Of a stretch of 64,000 bases of DNA, positions 7,867 to 16,477 are shown piece after piece. Position numbers and translations under genes: made by a program. The DNA is from TOLSYN sp963849065 (GTDB lineage: Bacteria; Acidobacteriota; Terriglobia; Terriglobales; Acidobacteriaceae): positions 1-64,000 of the forward strand of contig CAWKFM010000005.1 in NCBI GenBank assembly GCA_963849065.1, in the 5' to 3' direction. The notes under the pieces are model-generated. The model searched no databases, was not told where the DNA came from, and saw nothing but the letters and a program-made list of their open reading frames with translations. The stretch's first letter is position 1. Every line of letters begins with the position of its first letter.

Positions 7867-9081
7867 CTCTCCCCAGCCGTGCGCCTCAAGCAGGGCAGGA
7901 CCAAACTGCTGCTCGATTTCCCATTCTTCGGGGTTCTGATCCTGCGGCTCAAGGACGTTGAGACGCCATCGATCGACACCATGGCGACCGATGGCGTCTC
8001 CCTGTTCTATAACCCTGAATTTGTTGCGAAGCTGACGCCGCCTGAACTGCTTGGATGCCTGGCGCATGAAGTCATGCATCCGGCGCTGCAACATCACACC
8101 CGGCGGGGGAAGCGCTCGCCGAAACGCTGGAATATCGCATGCGACTTCGCCATCAACCCGCTCATTCGGGATGCAAACCTCACTCTCCCTGCAGGGGCAC
8201 TCTATGACCCGGCATTTCGGAACCTAAGCGCGGAGCGGATCTACAACCTGATTGCCGAGGACAAGGACAGTGACTCTGCCGGCGGCAGTGGCGACGGCTC
8301 ATCGAATTCCAGGTCCGGAGATCCTTCGGCCCAGGGAGACGAGAAGGGAACTGCAGCGCCCAAGATTCCAGTGACAGACGGCGGGTTTGGCCAGGTCATC
8401 GATGCGCCCAACCCCGACAAGGAAGGCGCGCCGGCGACCAGCGACCAAATCGAGAAGCAACGGATGAGCTGGACTGGAGCTGTTGAACAGGCCGAAGTTA
8501 TCGCTCGCATGGCTGGAAAAGCTCCAGGTGGCATACGCCGCGCCCTGGAAGCGGCGGATCGGGCAACCGTGGACTGGAGGGCTGCGCTCCGGAATTCGTT
8601 CGCCGCTACCATTCCTGAGGACTACTCCTGGTCGTCTCCCAACCGGCGCCACATCGACTCAGGCCTATACCTGCCAAGCATTCGCAAGGATGGCGTGGGT
8701 GAAATTGTGGTCGGCGTGGACTGCTCCGGCTCGATCAACCGCCGGCAGCTTGGACTTTTCCAGGATGAACTGAATTCCATCATCTCGGAGCGGAGGCCTC
8801 AGCGGGTGCATGTACTCTATTTCGACACCCAGGTCCATAACGCCGCCATCTTCGAACAGGGCGAGCCGATTACGCTCGAACCAGTGGGCGGCGGCGGGAC
8901 CAGCTTCTGTCCTTGCTTCGAATACATCGAAGAGCAGTGCATCCAGCCGCAGGCGCTTGTGGTCTTCACGGACCTTGAAGGATTTTTCCCAAACGCCGCA
9001 CCGAACCATCCGGTGCTATGGGCGGCCACCAAGGATCATCCAGCTCCATTCGGTGAGGTAATTCCAATGTCTGCCGCATAG
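7852..9081 (+). CDS. VWA-containing metallopeptidase-like protein (DUF2201/COG3864 type)
   Basis: A 409-residue protein with two parts. The N-terminal part carries an HExxH zinc site (HEVMH, residues 72-76) in the typical context YNPEF...LAHEVMHPALQH. The C-terminal part is a VWA domain with the MIDAS motif DCSGS (290-294) and the later TDLEG. These proteins are usually encoded beside a MoxR-type AAA+ ATPase and are thought to act as a chaperone pair; no such ATPase is next to it here. The ATG and first codons (MPV) lie inside TnsB site 4, so the transposon end has replaced the native upstream region. The family sequence is intact from about residue 10, so the protein may still be made. Confidence 0.85.
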   Translation: MPVVTLSPAVRLKQGRTKLLLDFPFFGVLILRLKDVETPSIDTMATDGVSLFYNPEFVAKLTPPELLGCLAHEVMHPALQHHTRRGKRSPKRWNIACDFAINPLIRDANLTLPAGALYDPAFRNLSAERIYNLIAEDKDSDSAGGSGDGSSNSRSGDPSAQGDEKGTAAPKIPVTDGGFGQVIDAPNPDKEGAPATSDQIEKQRMSWTGAVEQAEVIARMAGKAPGGIRRALEAADRATVDWRAALRNSFAATIPEDYSWSSPNRRHIDSGLYLPSIRKDGVGEIVVGVDCSGSINRRQLGLFQDELNSIISERRPQRVHVLYFDTQVHNAAIFEQGEPITLEPVGGGGTSFCPCFEYIEEQCIQPQALVVFTDLEGFFPNAAPNHPVLWAATKDHPAPFGEVIPMSAA

Positions 9082-9456
9082 CCTTACCGTGAGTTCAGCG
9101 CGCCAGGTCTGGCGACTTCTTGGTTGCTGGCCACAACGCCAGGAGCCGCGCCGCATTCAGTGCTGAGTGGAGAACACCGCATATTTCCATAAAAGTGATC
9201 TCCACTGGCATTTCCACGCTTGTGTTTGAAATGGCGGTGAGGATACGCAAACCCTGGACCCACGCTTTTCGGTCGGGCTTCAAAATCGAGCACGAATGTC
9301 GGCGCGGGCTGTAGCTGTCATCCGACCGGCGCCAATCATCATCGCTCTACTCGCGTTCCTTTTCATCCTGTCTGGCCAGCGCCAGTTGCACGCTTCACGG
9401 GACTATACTGCCGTCGGCGCATATATATGGAGCGCCGCATAGAGCTGTCACGTTCG
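9082..9456. other. Intergenic stretch between the VWA gene and qatD
   Basis: No convincing gene; short open frames on both strands lack family features or good ribosome sites. It holds the left copy of a direct repeat that recurs beyond qatA (9375-9395). The segment is probably the 3' flank of the Qat operon plus the insertion junction. Confidence 0.5.
9375..9395 (+). repeat. Left copy of the 21-bp direct repeat flanking the Qat operon
   Basis: The 21 bases beginning GCCAGCGCCAGTTGC are identical to 14641-14661 in the same orientation; a looser match (GAC then TATA) continues after it. The two copies bracket exactly the four qat genes, as attachment-type repeats would. Confidence 0.65.
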
Positions 9457-10212
9457 CTAGGGTGAAGAAGATCCCAAAAGTTCCTTCAAATTGCGTGTGA
9501 TACTCAGCTTGGTTTCCTGTGCGCCAGCACCTCGAAGCTCTGCAATCAACTCGACGGCGTGGCGCACATCCGAGGGATGCGCAATCCGCTCATTCATGCG
9601 AGTAAATGGCCCATCCGTCTCTGTTAGCAGACGATCAACCGGGATGATGGAGAGTAGTTGCCGTCCTCTCTCCTTTGTGAGCATTTCAGCGTTTACCGAG
9701 AAATAACATCCCAATTCGATAGCTCGCTGCGCCTCAGATTTTGACCCGCTGAACCAGTGAAGTATTACTTTGCCGTGAGAGGGTGCGAAATCCCGTTCAA
9801 TTAAATCGAGGACCGTGTTAGCCGAGCGTACGCTATGGACGGTGAGTATCTTATTGCCGGCACTCTTGCATTTCTGGAGAACGTGCCTAAATATCTCCTT
9901 TTGAAGCTCGATCGAACGGTAGTAGCGCGGCCCAGCATCGATTCCGACTTCTCCCACGTATCGGGTCTCAGGTAGATATCGTTCCCATAAAGCGATCTCG
10001 TCCGCACGCTCATGCACTAATTGAGGATGCAGCCCAAGCGCGGCTCGAACATAGCGGGTTGATTCGGTGACTTCTCGGTTTCGCGGCCACGCTTTTGGAG
10101 TAGTGGTTACGGTAAGCGTGAAGACTTCGGCTCTCTCGGCTTCGCGAACGGCAGAGACGAAGTCTTCATAGAGATCGAGGTGGCAGTGCAAGTCAACATA
10201 GTTCGAGGGCAT
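9457..10212 (-). CDS. qatD: QatD, TatD-like metal-dependent DNase of the Qat defence system
   Basis: A 251-residue TatD-family hydrolase with metal ligands in HCHLD (residues 9-13), a TVHS strand, LHWFSGS and the terminal LTETDGP motif. TatD proteins are metal-dependent nucleases. As the fourth gene of qatABCD it is a required part of the anti-phage system described by large-scale defence-gene mining. It lies 6 bp downstream of qatC and all four genes are on the minus strand, so one transcript is likely. All metal motifs are intact. Without its neighbours it would be called an ordinary TatD; the context decides the name. Confidence 0.9.
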   Translation of the reverse strand: MPSNYVDLHCHLDLYEDFVSAVREAERAEVFTLTVTTTPKAWPRNREVTESTRYVRAALGLHPQLVHERADEIALWERYLPETRYVGEVGIDAGPRYYRSIELQKEIFRHVLQKCKSAGNKILTVHSVRSANTVLDLIERDFAPSHGKVILHWFSGSKSEAQRAIELGCYFSVNAEMLTKERGRQLLSIIPVDRLLTETDGPFTRMNERIAHPSDVRHAVELIAELRGAGAQETKLSITRNLKELLGSSSP

Positions 10213-10218
10213 CGGATT

Positions 10219-11586
10219 TTAGAGCGGAGACGTTACGACGTTCATGAGAAGATTGCCGACCTCGTTCATGCCACGCAGATAAACGTCTGCCAGAGCAGCT
10301 TGGTGAGATGAATCTTCGTCTGTCAGTGGACCGGGCTTGTGAATGAGAATCGAAGCAAGGTGGGGCTTCTGCATAAGCCTCGCTATGGCGAATTGGAACG
10401 ATCGAACTTGAACGCCCTCAGCCTCCGATGTATTCAGGGCTGCGGCCTGAAGGTCAGCCAATGTGTACGTCGTTGGATCGATGCCCTGAATTCCACCTTT
10501 GATTGCTGCTCGCCGGATTAGACACGGTAGACAGAAACCGCAGTGTTCGATCCCGCGCCCCTTCCAACGCGCTTTGGTTGGCGAAGCACAGGAGAGACTT
10601 TCCGGTATGGCATTTTTCAGGAAAGTGGCATTCGAGCACGCGGCGACCATTTCACCCTTCGTCCGATCCCAATAGGGATTTTTAACAGTTACGGGTATCT
10701 CCAGTTCACGTAGGAGGTCATTCCAACGTGCGATGTAGAAGGGATGGGTCGTGCGCGTGCTCAGCGAGCCCAACCGAAGCTGGTCGAGTGGAACGTTCAG
10801 TGCGATAAGCCCGTTCTCCGGGACCTTGAGCTCGCACGGTCGCCCGACACCGCTTGCTGCGAGCGCCCCGGTAGCAAAGAAGAGAAAGGATCGTCCGCGC
10901 GTCGAATCTTCGGGCGGCACGTCCTTTACAAGTTCCTTGGGAAAACTCATCCAGACCCGAAGACGACGGAACGGCCGATTCGGGTATTGCTTCTCCAGTC
11001 GACGGAAGAGCGCCTCCTGGGCCGCGCTCACGGCGCCTTCGCCTGCGTGACTCACGAACAGAGGATTAATGTTTTTTTCCAAGGCGTCAATAGCACCAAT
11101 GAAGCTATCGAGACCACCTGAAAATAGTGACACATCGTCGAATGATGGTTGCGGGCCTACTAGGGGCTTAGTCGCCACGAAATGTTCGAAGCCGCTCGGA
11201 CGCGGACGGAACCCCAAAACCCATCGGTCCCCGGTCAGGAAATTAAGCATTCGTTGGAGGATGCCAGAAACGGAGTTCCAGCGAACGGGGTCACTGACGG
11301 GCATGACCAATCGGAGCTCCCGGGTCCAGTTGTCTTGTGATTCCGTGTCGCGTGAGATCCTCGTGTCAGCTGCATAGATATGGGCCGCGAGAACGAGAAG
11401 GTCGACTCCGATCTCAGACGGGTATACCCCCATCGTTGCCAAGTCGTCGAGCGCCGTTCCGATGCCGTGATCAAGGCGCTTCGTCGCTTGAACGAACTCT
11501 ACAGAAGTTTCGATCCCGCTGTCGCTCGATGGGATGGAGATGGTGTCGTTGAGTCCAAATCGTCCGTAAATGAGATGGCGGTTCAT
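10219..11586 (-). CDS. qatC: QatC, QueC-like PP-loop protein of the Qat defence system
   Basis: A 455-residue protein with a PP-loop ATP pyrophosphatase motif, SGGLDS (residues 156-161), and a cysteine cluster HCGFCLPC near residues 348-355 that binds zinc in QueC. QueC makes 7-cyano-7-deazaguanine; the Qat relative is longer and carries an extra N-terminal region of about 150 residues. No other queuosine-pathway gene is nearby, which supports a defence role. The start overlaps the end of qatB by 4 bases (translational coupling). The nucleobase or protein it modifies is not evident from sequence. Confidence 0.9.
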   Translation of the reverse strand: MNRHLIYGRFGLNDTISIPSSDSGIETSVEFVQATKRLDHGIGTALDDLATMGVYPSEIGVDLLVLAAHIYAADTRISRDTESQDNWTRELRLVMPVSDPVRWNSVSGILQRMLNFLTGDRWVLGFRPRPSGFEHFVATKPLVGPQPSFDDVSLFSGGLDSFIGAIDALEKNINPLFVSHAGEGAVSAAQEALFRRLEKQYPNRPFRRLRVWMSFPKELVKDVPPEDSTRGRSFLFFATGALAASGVGRPCELKVPENGLIALNVPLDQLRLGSLSTRTTHPFYIARWNDLLRELEIPVTVKNPYWDRTKGEMVAACSNATFLKNAIPESLSCASPTKARWKGRGIEHCGFCLPCLIRRAAIKGGIQGIDPTTYTLADLQAAALNTSEAEGVQVRSFQFAIARLMQKPHLASILIHKPGPLTDEDSSHQAALADVYLRGMNEVGNLLMNVVTSPL

Positions 11587-12509
11587 TGTTTGTCAGCCTC
11601 CGTTTCCGCCATGCTTTGGAGAATGGAGTAGCTCTGTTCATAGATTGCATCGATGGTTCGCGTCACCTGGTCCTGCGTAGTCGTGCCCGACGCTATCTGA
11701 TTCGCCGCGAAGGCGTCAGAGACGGCCCGTTCGACGAACTCGAACAATTGAGCTTGAATTTCCGCGGCTTCCTTAGCATCTTGCGGCATCGAAATCGCAT
11801 GGGCGCCAATGTCGTTGCAGATGCGGGCTTCGATGGCGTGCGCGACATTCAATTCCAAAATCGTTTGGACTTGTTCCGCCGTGAGGGCGTCGAAGTCGGT
11901 GATTCCATTCTCTGCAAGTTCGATTATGGTCTCGACAAAAGCTTCTCGCGCGATACTGTCATCGATCGCTCCACCGTCAGGGCAAATGACCTCCATGATA
12001 CCGAGGAATATCTCCTCGATCGGGCGACCCGCGAGACGCTCGAGACCGATGGAACGCAGAGCCGCCGCGCCGTTGCCGGCGATCGCCGAACCAAGTACAT
12101 TCGCCAACTGAGCCGTCGACCGGCGGGCAACCGCCATCCTCCCTGCTGCACTGCGGCTTCCTCCGGAGGAATTTGACACGTAGTGTGACAGAGCCCGTCC
12201 AAGGCTCCGGCGATCACTTCCTCCTGACGACAGGAAGCGCGTGAAGTTGTTCCGTGCAGCGGTGTACCGTCGCGCGTCGCCCGCCGGTGGAACTGGAGGA
12301 AGTGTTGGCGAAGCTGGTCCGCCGATCCCGTCGATCGATGGCTGAACTCCCGGAACCGGGGGCGCGGTTCCATCACCGCCGACCTGCGGTAGCGGGGCCG
12401 GAGCTGGTGGTACCGACTGCGGACCGCCCGTTCCGTCCCCATCGCCGAGCCAAGATGGGATCAGGGGCTTACCGCCGCCGGAACCGCCATAAGAATTCGA
12501 CGTGCCCAC
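11583..12509 (-). CDS. qatB: QatB, Qat defence system protein
   Basis: A 308-residue protein starting MGTSNSYGGSGGGKPLIPSWL-like, a Gly/Pro-rich disordered N-terminus of about 75 residues, followed by a largely helical region with Ser/Gly-rich turns (SGGSDRRSLGRALSHYV). This layout matches QatB, whose biochemical role is unknown. It overlaps qatA by one base and qatC by four. It is recognised mainly from this N-terminal signature and the fixed qatA-B-C-D order. Confidence 0.85.
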   Translation of the reverse strand: MGTSNSYGGSGGGKPLIPSWLGDGDGTGGPQSVPPAPAPLPQVGGDGTAPPVPGVQPSIDGIGGPASPTLPPVPPAGDARRYTAARNNFTRFLSSGGSDRRSLGRALSHYVSNSSGGSRSAAGRMAVARRSTAQLANVLGSAIAGNGAAALRSIGLERLAGRPIEEIFLGIMEVICPDGGAIDDSIAREAFVETIIELAENGITDFDALTAEQVQTILELNVAHAIEARICNDIGAHAISMPQDAKEAAEIQAQLFEFVERAVSDAFAANQIASGTTTQDQVTRTIDAIYEQSYSILQSMAETEADKQ

Positions 12510-14506
12510 TATCGGAGTCCTTGCGTGCGTGTGCGAAGCGCATTCGCAGCGACTGTTTTGAGGAGCTTACCCCCAGTGGTGCTCCAGGTTTCGAGAAGCT
12601 GATCGAAGCGTTTATTGCTCGCAGGGTCCTTCAGCGTGGTCGCCCAGCCGCTGCATGCCCATGGACCAAGTTGCGCAGCAGGCAACGCTTCAAGGAAATC
12701 GAGTAAGTTGGGCAGCAGAGAAGGTTGCGCGCGCACGAGCACGGCCAATCCCTCCACGCCATCGGGGGCCTTGTCGAACGAGCCCGACGCCACAATGCGA
12801 GCACGGAGCATCTCGAAGATCTGTGCGGCCTCTGGAGGTGCGAGCGAACGTAGGCTCGTCTCTTCGGCTTGCACCGCCAATCTCCCGGCCAACAGGCGGT
12901 CCACGATTGCAGCCACCTGGCCAAAGGCCGTTGCTGCCCCGAAGTAGTCCTTCCTGTCCTTAGCAACGAACAGGTAGGGCCGCAGATCGAGACCCGCAAG
13001 GGAGGGTTCGAGGCGCGCCCAATCCATCGTATTCGGAGAGGCGATCCATCCTGCAAGCATCGCGCTGGGCTCGCCTTGGGGTACGGGAACCTCGGACTTC
13101 GCTGCGGCCTTCTTTGCCACCGACTTCTTGGCGTCCGCTTCTTCTTTCGCAGGTGGGACGGACACAGAACCCTGCGCCTTCTCTTTCGCCTCAGCTTCGA
13201 GGGCTGCGAGCTCATGACATACGCCGTCGGGTGCAGAGGCTGCACCTAGTGCGATCTGATCAAAGACGCGGCTGTTGAACCTCTCTGCCAGCATCAGCTT
13301 GGCCAATACTGGGAGATTTACATCGCTTCCAAAGCCGCGGGCTTCGGCAGACGCGCGTCGTAATAAGAGAGTGTTTAGGAAGCGCTTGATCTGCCGCGGA
13401 TTGCCGCGCGTTCCACTCGCCAAGAGCGGACCTATTTGATCAGAGATCATCAACGCGTTATGCGCGATCTTCTCTTTAATGCCGAGAGCCGTCTTTGTAG
13501 TGGCGGCATCGAGAACGCCGCCAAGCCATGGCCGCGTTAGCAGGCCTCTCGCGACCTGAATCAGCTTGTTGAATGCAGCATCATTTTCTCCGAGTTCCGC
13601 TCCAACAAGCAGGAGCGTCACGTAGATGCGAGTTTCCGGCTGGCCCAGAGCAGGAATGCGAAACGGAACCTGAATGAGTTTTTCCAGATAATTGCGCGCG
13701 TACGTTTGCGGCCCCGTGGTATCTGGAAGGTCTGGAAAATGCTTGCGAACGGAGTACTCAATCATCGCCTCGTCCGCAGCGACCACGAAAGCCGTACGCG
13801 GGGTGAAGACGAAGAGACGGATCGCTTCGAGGGTGTCGATCGCGGTTTCGGGAAGGCAGCGATCGAGGTCGTCGACCAGCACGACAAGCTGATCGATCTT
13901 CGCTTCTTCGAGGAGCTTATCGAAGGCCTTGCGGAATTCCGCGATCTCCTCGGGGATATTACTTGTCTTCTCTTTGTCCTTCTCTTTCAGGAGCTCCTTG
14001 GCATCGCCGAGCACTTCGCCGATTGTTTCCTTCGTTAGGATGGCAGGGTTCGCCACCATTCCTTCGAGGCTGGCCATCATCCCCATCATTCCGAGCTGGT
14101 GATGGCCGGTATAGAAGCCAGCGGCGGCGGCAATCAGACCTCCGCCCCGCTTCGCTAATTTGAGTAGATCGATACGATGGGAAACATCCTTCACGATGGA
14201 GGTGGCTTTCCTCAGTAGGGGCCGCTTCTCCAGAAGCTCCGTCACGATGCCTTCGATCAGCGCGATCTTTGCGTCTTCGAAGCCTTGGAAGCGCCACCCG
14301 TTGAACTTGAGACAGAGTACCCGGTCTTCACCGCTCAACGATGCTTCAACCATCTCCAGCACGCTGGACTTTCCGGCGCCCCAGTCGCCGTGCACGCCGA
14401 TCGTGATCGGGTGCTCGGAGCGCTTTTTTAAGAGTTCAACGATAGTCTTCGCGATTGGCTCGTTGTTAAGGAGATCGACTTTTGTCTCGTTATCCGAAAG
14501 GATCAT
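12509..14506 (-). CDS. qatA: QatA, KAP-family P-loop NTPase of the Qat defence system
   Basis: A 665-residue KAP-family ATPase. Walker A is GDWGAGKSS (residues 40-48) and the Walker B/KAP signature is VDDLDR (211-216). Two hydrophobic stretches between the motifs (about 122-150, IAAAAGFYTGHHQLGMMGMM) are typical of KAP proteins and may touch the membrane. A Lys/Ala/Glu-rich linker (about 430-470) leads to a C-terminal helical domain. It is the first gene of the qat operon and probably the sensor or energy-using subunit. The next gene upstream is about 200 bp away on the same strand, so the qat promoter probably lies in 14507-14704. Confidence 0.9.
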   Translation of the reverse strand: MILSDNETKVDLLNNEPIAKTIVELLKKRSEHPITIGVHGDWGAGKSSVLEMVEASLSGEDRVLCLKFNGWRFQGFEDAKIALIEGIVTELLEKRPLLRKATSIVKDVSHRIDLLKLAKRGGGLIAAAAGFYTGHHQLGMMGMMASLEGMVANPAILTKETIGEVLGDAKELLKEKDKEKTSNIPEEIAEFRKAFDKLLEEAKIDQLVVLVDDLDRCLPETAIDTLEAIRLFVFTPRTAFVVAADEAMIEYSVRKHFPDLPDTTGPQTYARNYLEKLIQVPFRIPALGQPETRIYVTLLLVGAELGENDAAFNKLIQVARGLLTRPWLGGVLDAATTKTALGIKEKIAHNALMISDQIGPLLASGTRGNPRQIKRFLNTLLLRRASAEARGFGSDVNLPVLAKLMLAERFNSRVFDQIALGAASAPDGVCHELAALEAEAKEKAQGSVSVPPAKEEADAKKSVAKKAAAKSEVPVPQGEPSAMLAGWIASPNTMDWARLEPSLAGLDLRPYLFVAKDRKDYFGAATAFGQVAAIVDRLLAGRLAVQAEETSLRSLAPPEAAQIFEMLRARIVASGSFDKAPDGVEGLAVLVRAQPSLLPNLLDFLEALPAAQLGPWACSGWATTLKDPASNKRFDQLLETWSTTGGKLLKTVAANALRTRTQGLR

Positions 14507-14640
14507 GCGTGCATGCTCGGATTGAAATGGTAGGCTGCCACGAATTCTACTGGAAATCGCTTACTTGCTACTGGTTATTTGATAGCGGGAACTGGGAGAC
14601 GTCTGTGCCGATCTCGTATAGGATGGTTTGGGCTGTAATC

Positions 14641-14661
14641 GCCAGCGCCAGTTGCACGCTT
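14641..14661 (+). repeat. Right copy of the direct repeat flanking the Qat operon
   Basis: Identical over 21 bases to 9375-9395, about 135 bp upstream of the qatA start. Together the two copies delimit a 5.3-kb unit holding only the qat genes. Confidence 0.65.
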
Positions 14662-14704
14662 GTCAGGACTTATAGTTGTAGATCATTAATCGCGCCCGAA
14701 GGCC

Positions 14705-14926
14705 TCAGCCCTTATCGGGCCGTAAGATTCGGGCAGCTCTTCGAACTGCTTCTTCACTTACCTTGCCAGTTTCTTCGCGCATCCTTCCGAGGGTAGCATC
14801 CGAACGGAACTGTGGGATCGGCTTGCTCAAGTTCCGATTCAAGGTGTCGCTTCGTTTCTGTTGAATCTCGCCCGCTTTGGGCGGAGTCTTGTCACGGTGG
14901 CGCCCATCCAATCCCGGCTCTCTCAT
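14705..14926 (-). CDS. Small basic conserved hypothetical protein
   Basis: A 73-residue basic protein beginning MREPGLDGRHRDK and containing KRSDTLNRNLSK and FRSDATLGRMREETGK. I recognise the pattern DGRHRDKxGxIxxKRxDTL from small soil-bacterial proteins of unknown function but cannot assign a role. The start was set at the ATG preceded by AGGAGGA with 7-base spacing; an upstream in-frame start at 14959 lacks this. It sits between qatA and a DUF2188-like gene on the same strand. Confidence 0.6.
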   Translation of the reverse strand: MREPGLDGRHRDKTPPKAGEIQQKRSDTLNRNLSKPIPQFRSDATLGRMREETGKVSEEAVRRAARILRPDKG

Positions 14927-15075
14927 CTGATTTCCTCCTGTGCCTTTCTGCAAGGACAATTGCCGAGTGGACCAGCGCGGAGCGAGAAGATCTCGATCTG
15001 TGTCGATACCGCCCGCGCTCCAACTTGGCCGTGGCTCTTAACCGAAAAACCCACGCTCATTGTGCCGTCCGGTCT

Positions 15076-15294
15076 CTAGACCGCGCGCCAGTGATCGGGC
15101 CTTTTCTTGTCGTTCAGGTGCCGAACACGAGCAACATGAGGGGAGTGGCCCTTTGCCTTCGCCCAATCGATTGCTGCTTTCTGAGTGCTAAAAGTGCCAA
15201 GCACTTGGTCGCCCGCGGTCTCGACCACATAATCATCAATGGGCGACCCTTCAGTGCGGCCCTTAGGCCGAGCTTCAACGTAGACGTTTGCCAT
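15076..15294 (-). CDS. DUF2188-like small protein
   Basis: 72 residues containing TQKAAIDWAKAKGHSP and a charged RVRHLNDKKRPDHWR end, the compact beta-alpha pattern of DUF2188-type proteins, which are of unknown function and common in soil bacteria. A good ribosome site (AGGAGAT, 6 bases upstream) supports the start. Together with the 73-residue gene beside it, it may form a small stress-related pair; function is not inferred further. Confidence 0.6.
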   Translation of the reverse strand: MANVYVEARPKGRTEGSPIDDYVVETAGDQVLGTFSTQKAAIDWAKAKGHSPHVARVRHLNDKKRPDHWRAV

Positions 15295-15411
15295 AATGCT
15301 ATCTCCTGTGTATTGAATCGGTTAGCTTTCGTGTCTACTGCGTGTTGAGGGAGGCTGGGTTCCTCATGGCAGAATCTCCCTATGTACTTCCACAATGGGG
15401 CGACAGGTGGT

Positions 15412-15431
15412 ATGTTGCAAGCATGCAACAT
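15412..15431. promoter_or_regulatory. Palindromic operator candidate upstream of the XRE gene
   Basis: ATGTTGCA and its exact reverse complement TGCAACAT are separated by AGCA, in the divergent region between the DUF2188-like gene and the XRE regulator. A partial half-site, GCTGCAACA, lies near 15487. This is the usual placing for autoregulation by an XRE repressor. Confidence 0.45.
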
Positions 15432-15514
15432 GTCTCCCGTGAGAACAATTTCGAATGTAGATCGAATTTCAGCCGGCTGTCAATAGCTGCAACACGTTTC
15501 TTTGGAGAAACGGG

Positions 15515-15856
15515 GTGAATATCCTCAAACTCAGCAAGCTATTGATCGAGAAGCGCGGTGAGCGCGGTGTGCGCGAATTCGCCCGCGAAATTGGCATTAG
15601 CGCCGCAACGCTCTCAAGAATTGAACGTGGCAAACTCCCCGATATTGAGACGTTCGGGAAGCTGTGTTCCGTGCTGAGACTTGATCCAGCCGATATCCTC
15701 GAAATCGAGGATATCGAGGCCCAGCCTTCGCCTCCACCCCCAACAGCGGTCGCGGCAGTTCATTTCAAGGCAGACGCCCATTACAGTCTTCAGGCTGCAC
15801 AAGATCTCGCCGCCCTGATTCTAGCGGCACAGGAGTTCGCGAGCTCGAAAAACTAA
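15515..15856 (+). CDS. XRE-family transcriptional regulator
   Basis: 113 residues with a Cro/CI helix-turn-helix in the first 60: FAREIGISAATLSRIERGKLPDIETF is a textbook XRE recognition region (quoted only to identify the HTH). The C-terminus has a Pro-rich linker and a helical tail. The start is GTG with GGAG about 8 bases upstream. The ATG of the ImmA-like gene follows its stop directly. An XRE repressor with an ImmA/IrrE protease is the classic pair in which the protease removes the repressor on a stress signal, as in ICEBs1 or Deinococcus DdrO/PprI. The palindrome at 15412 is a likely operator. Confidence 0.85.
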   Translation: MNILKLSKLLIEKRGERGVREFAREIGISAATLSRIERGKLPDIETFGKLCSVLRLDPADILEIEDIEAQPSPPPPTAVAAVHFKADAHYSLQAAQDLAALILAAQEFASSKN

Positions 15857-16420
15857 ATGTTCAAAAGAGGATTCAAAACCTGGTGCGAGCAGACCGCCGA
15901 AGCGACACGGCGGCAGCGTGGCATGCAACCGTGGGAACCTTTGAGAGCTCGTGCATTGGCTGAGAGCCTGAAAGCTACCATTGTCACCCCGCAGGATTTG
16001 CCAGCATTGCCATCCGATGTGTGCCGGCGGCTACTGTCTGAGCACGAAGACATCTGGTCGGCAATTACGATCTCCATCAAACCTCCGTTGATCGTTTACA
16101 ACCCTGCGCATTCAGAAGGCCGACAGAATAGCGATTTGATGCACGAGGTCGCCCATCTCTTAATGGAGCATGTCCCGGGAACCGTTTATATCGATCCCAA
16201 AAGTAGACTTGCCCTGAGACATTTCGATGCGGATCAAGAGGAGCAAGCCAATTGGCTATCAGGCTGCTTGCTTTTGCCGCGAGCGGCCCTTTTGCGTATC
16301 CGGCAACTAGGTTGGTCTAATGAACAGGTGTGTGTACAGTACTCGGTGAGTTCCAAAATGCTGAATTACCGGATGCACACTAGCGGCGTGAATATTCAAT
16401 ACGCACGAAGCCGCGCTTAG
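15857..16420 (+). CDS. ImmA/IrrE-family metallopeptidase
   Basis: 187 residues with the zinc-protease motif HEVAH (residues 96-100) in the typical family setting (LMHEVAHLLMEH) and a downstream EEQANWLSGCLLLPR segment that supplies the third ligand and substrate groove. Members cleave partner XRE repressors. It begins immediately after the xre stop, so the two are co-translated. The pair is common on integrative elements and in stress operons. It could control neighbouring cargo, but no target promoter besides its own is visible. Confidence 0.85.
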   Translation: MFKRGFKTWCEQTAEATRRQRGMQPWEPLRARALAESLKATIVTPQDLPALPSDVCRRLLSEHEDIWSAITISIKPPLIVYNPAHSEGRQNSDLMHEVAHLLMEHVPGTVYIDPKSRLALRHFDADQEEQANWLSGCLLLPRAALLRIRQLGWSNEQVCVQYSVSSKMLNYRMHTSGVNIQYARSRA

Positions 16421-16477
16421 CCTCATTCGTAATTCATTTTGTCTTGAGTACTAAAAGGTTGCGTGGCATCGAAGCTC

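Noticed and set aside
9120..9314. A 64-codon open frame downstream of the VWA gene
   Set aside because: No family signal or convincing ribosome site, and a competing frame on the opposite strand is as long.
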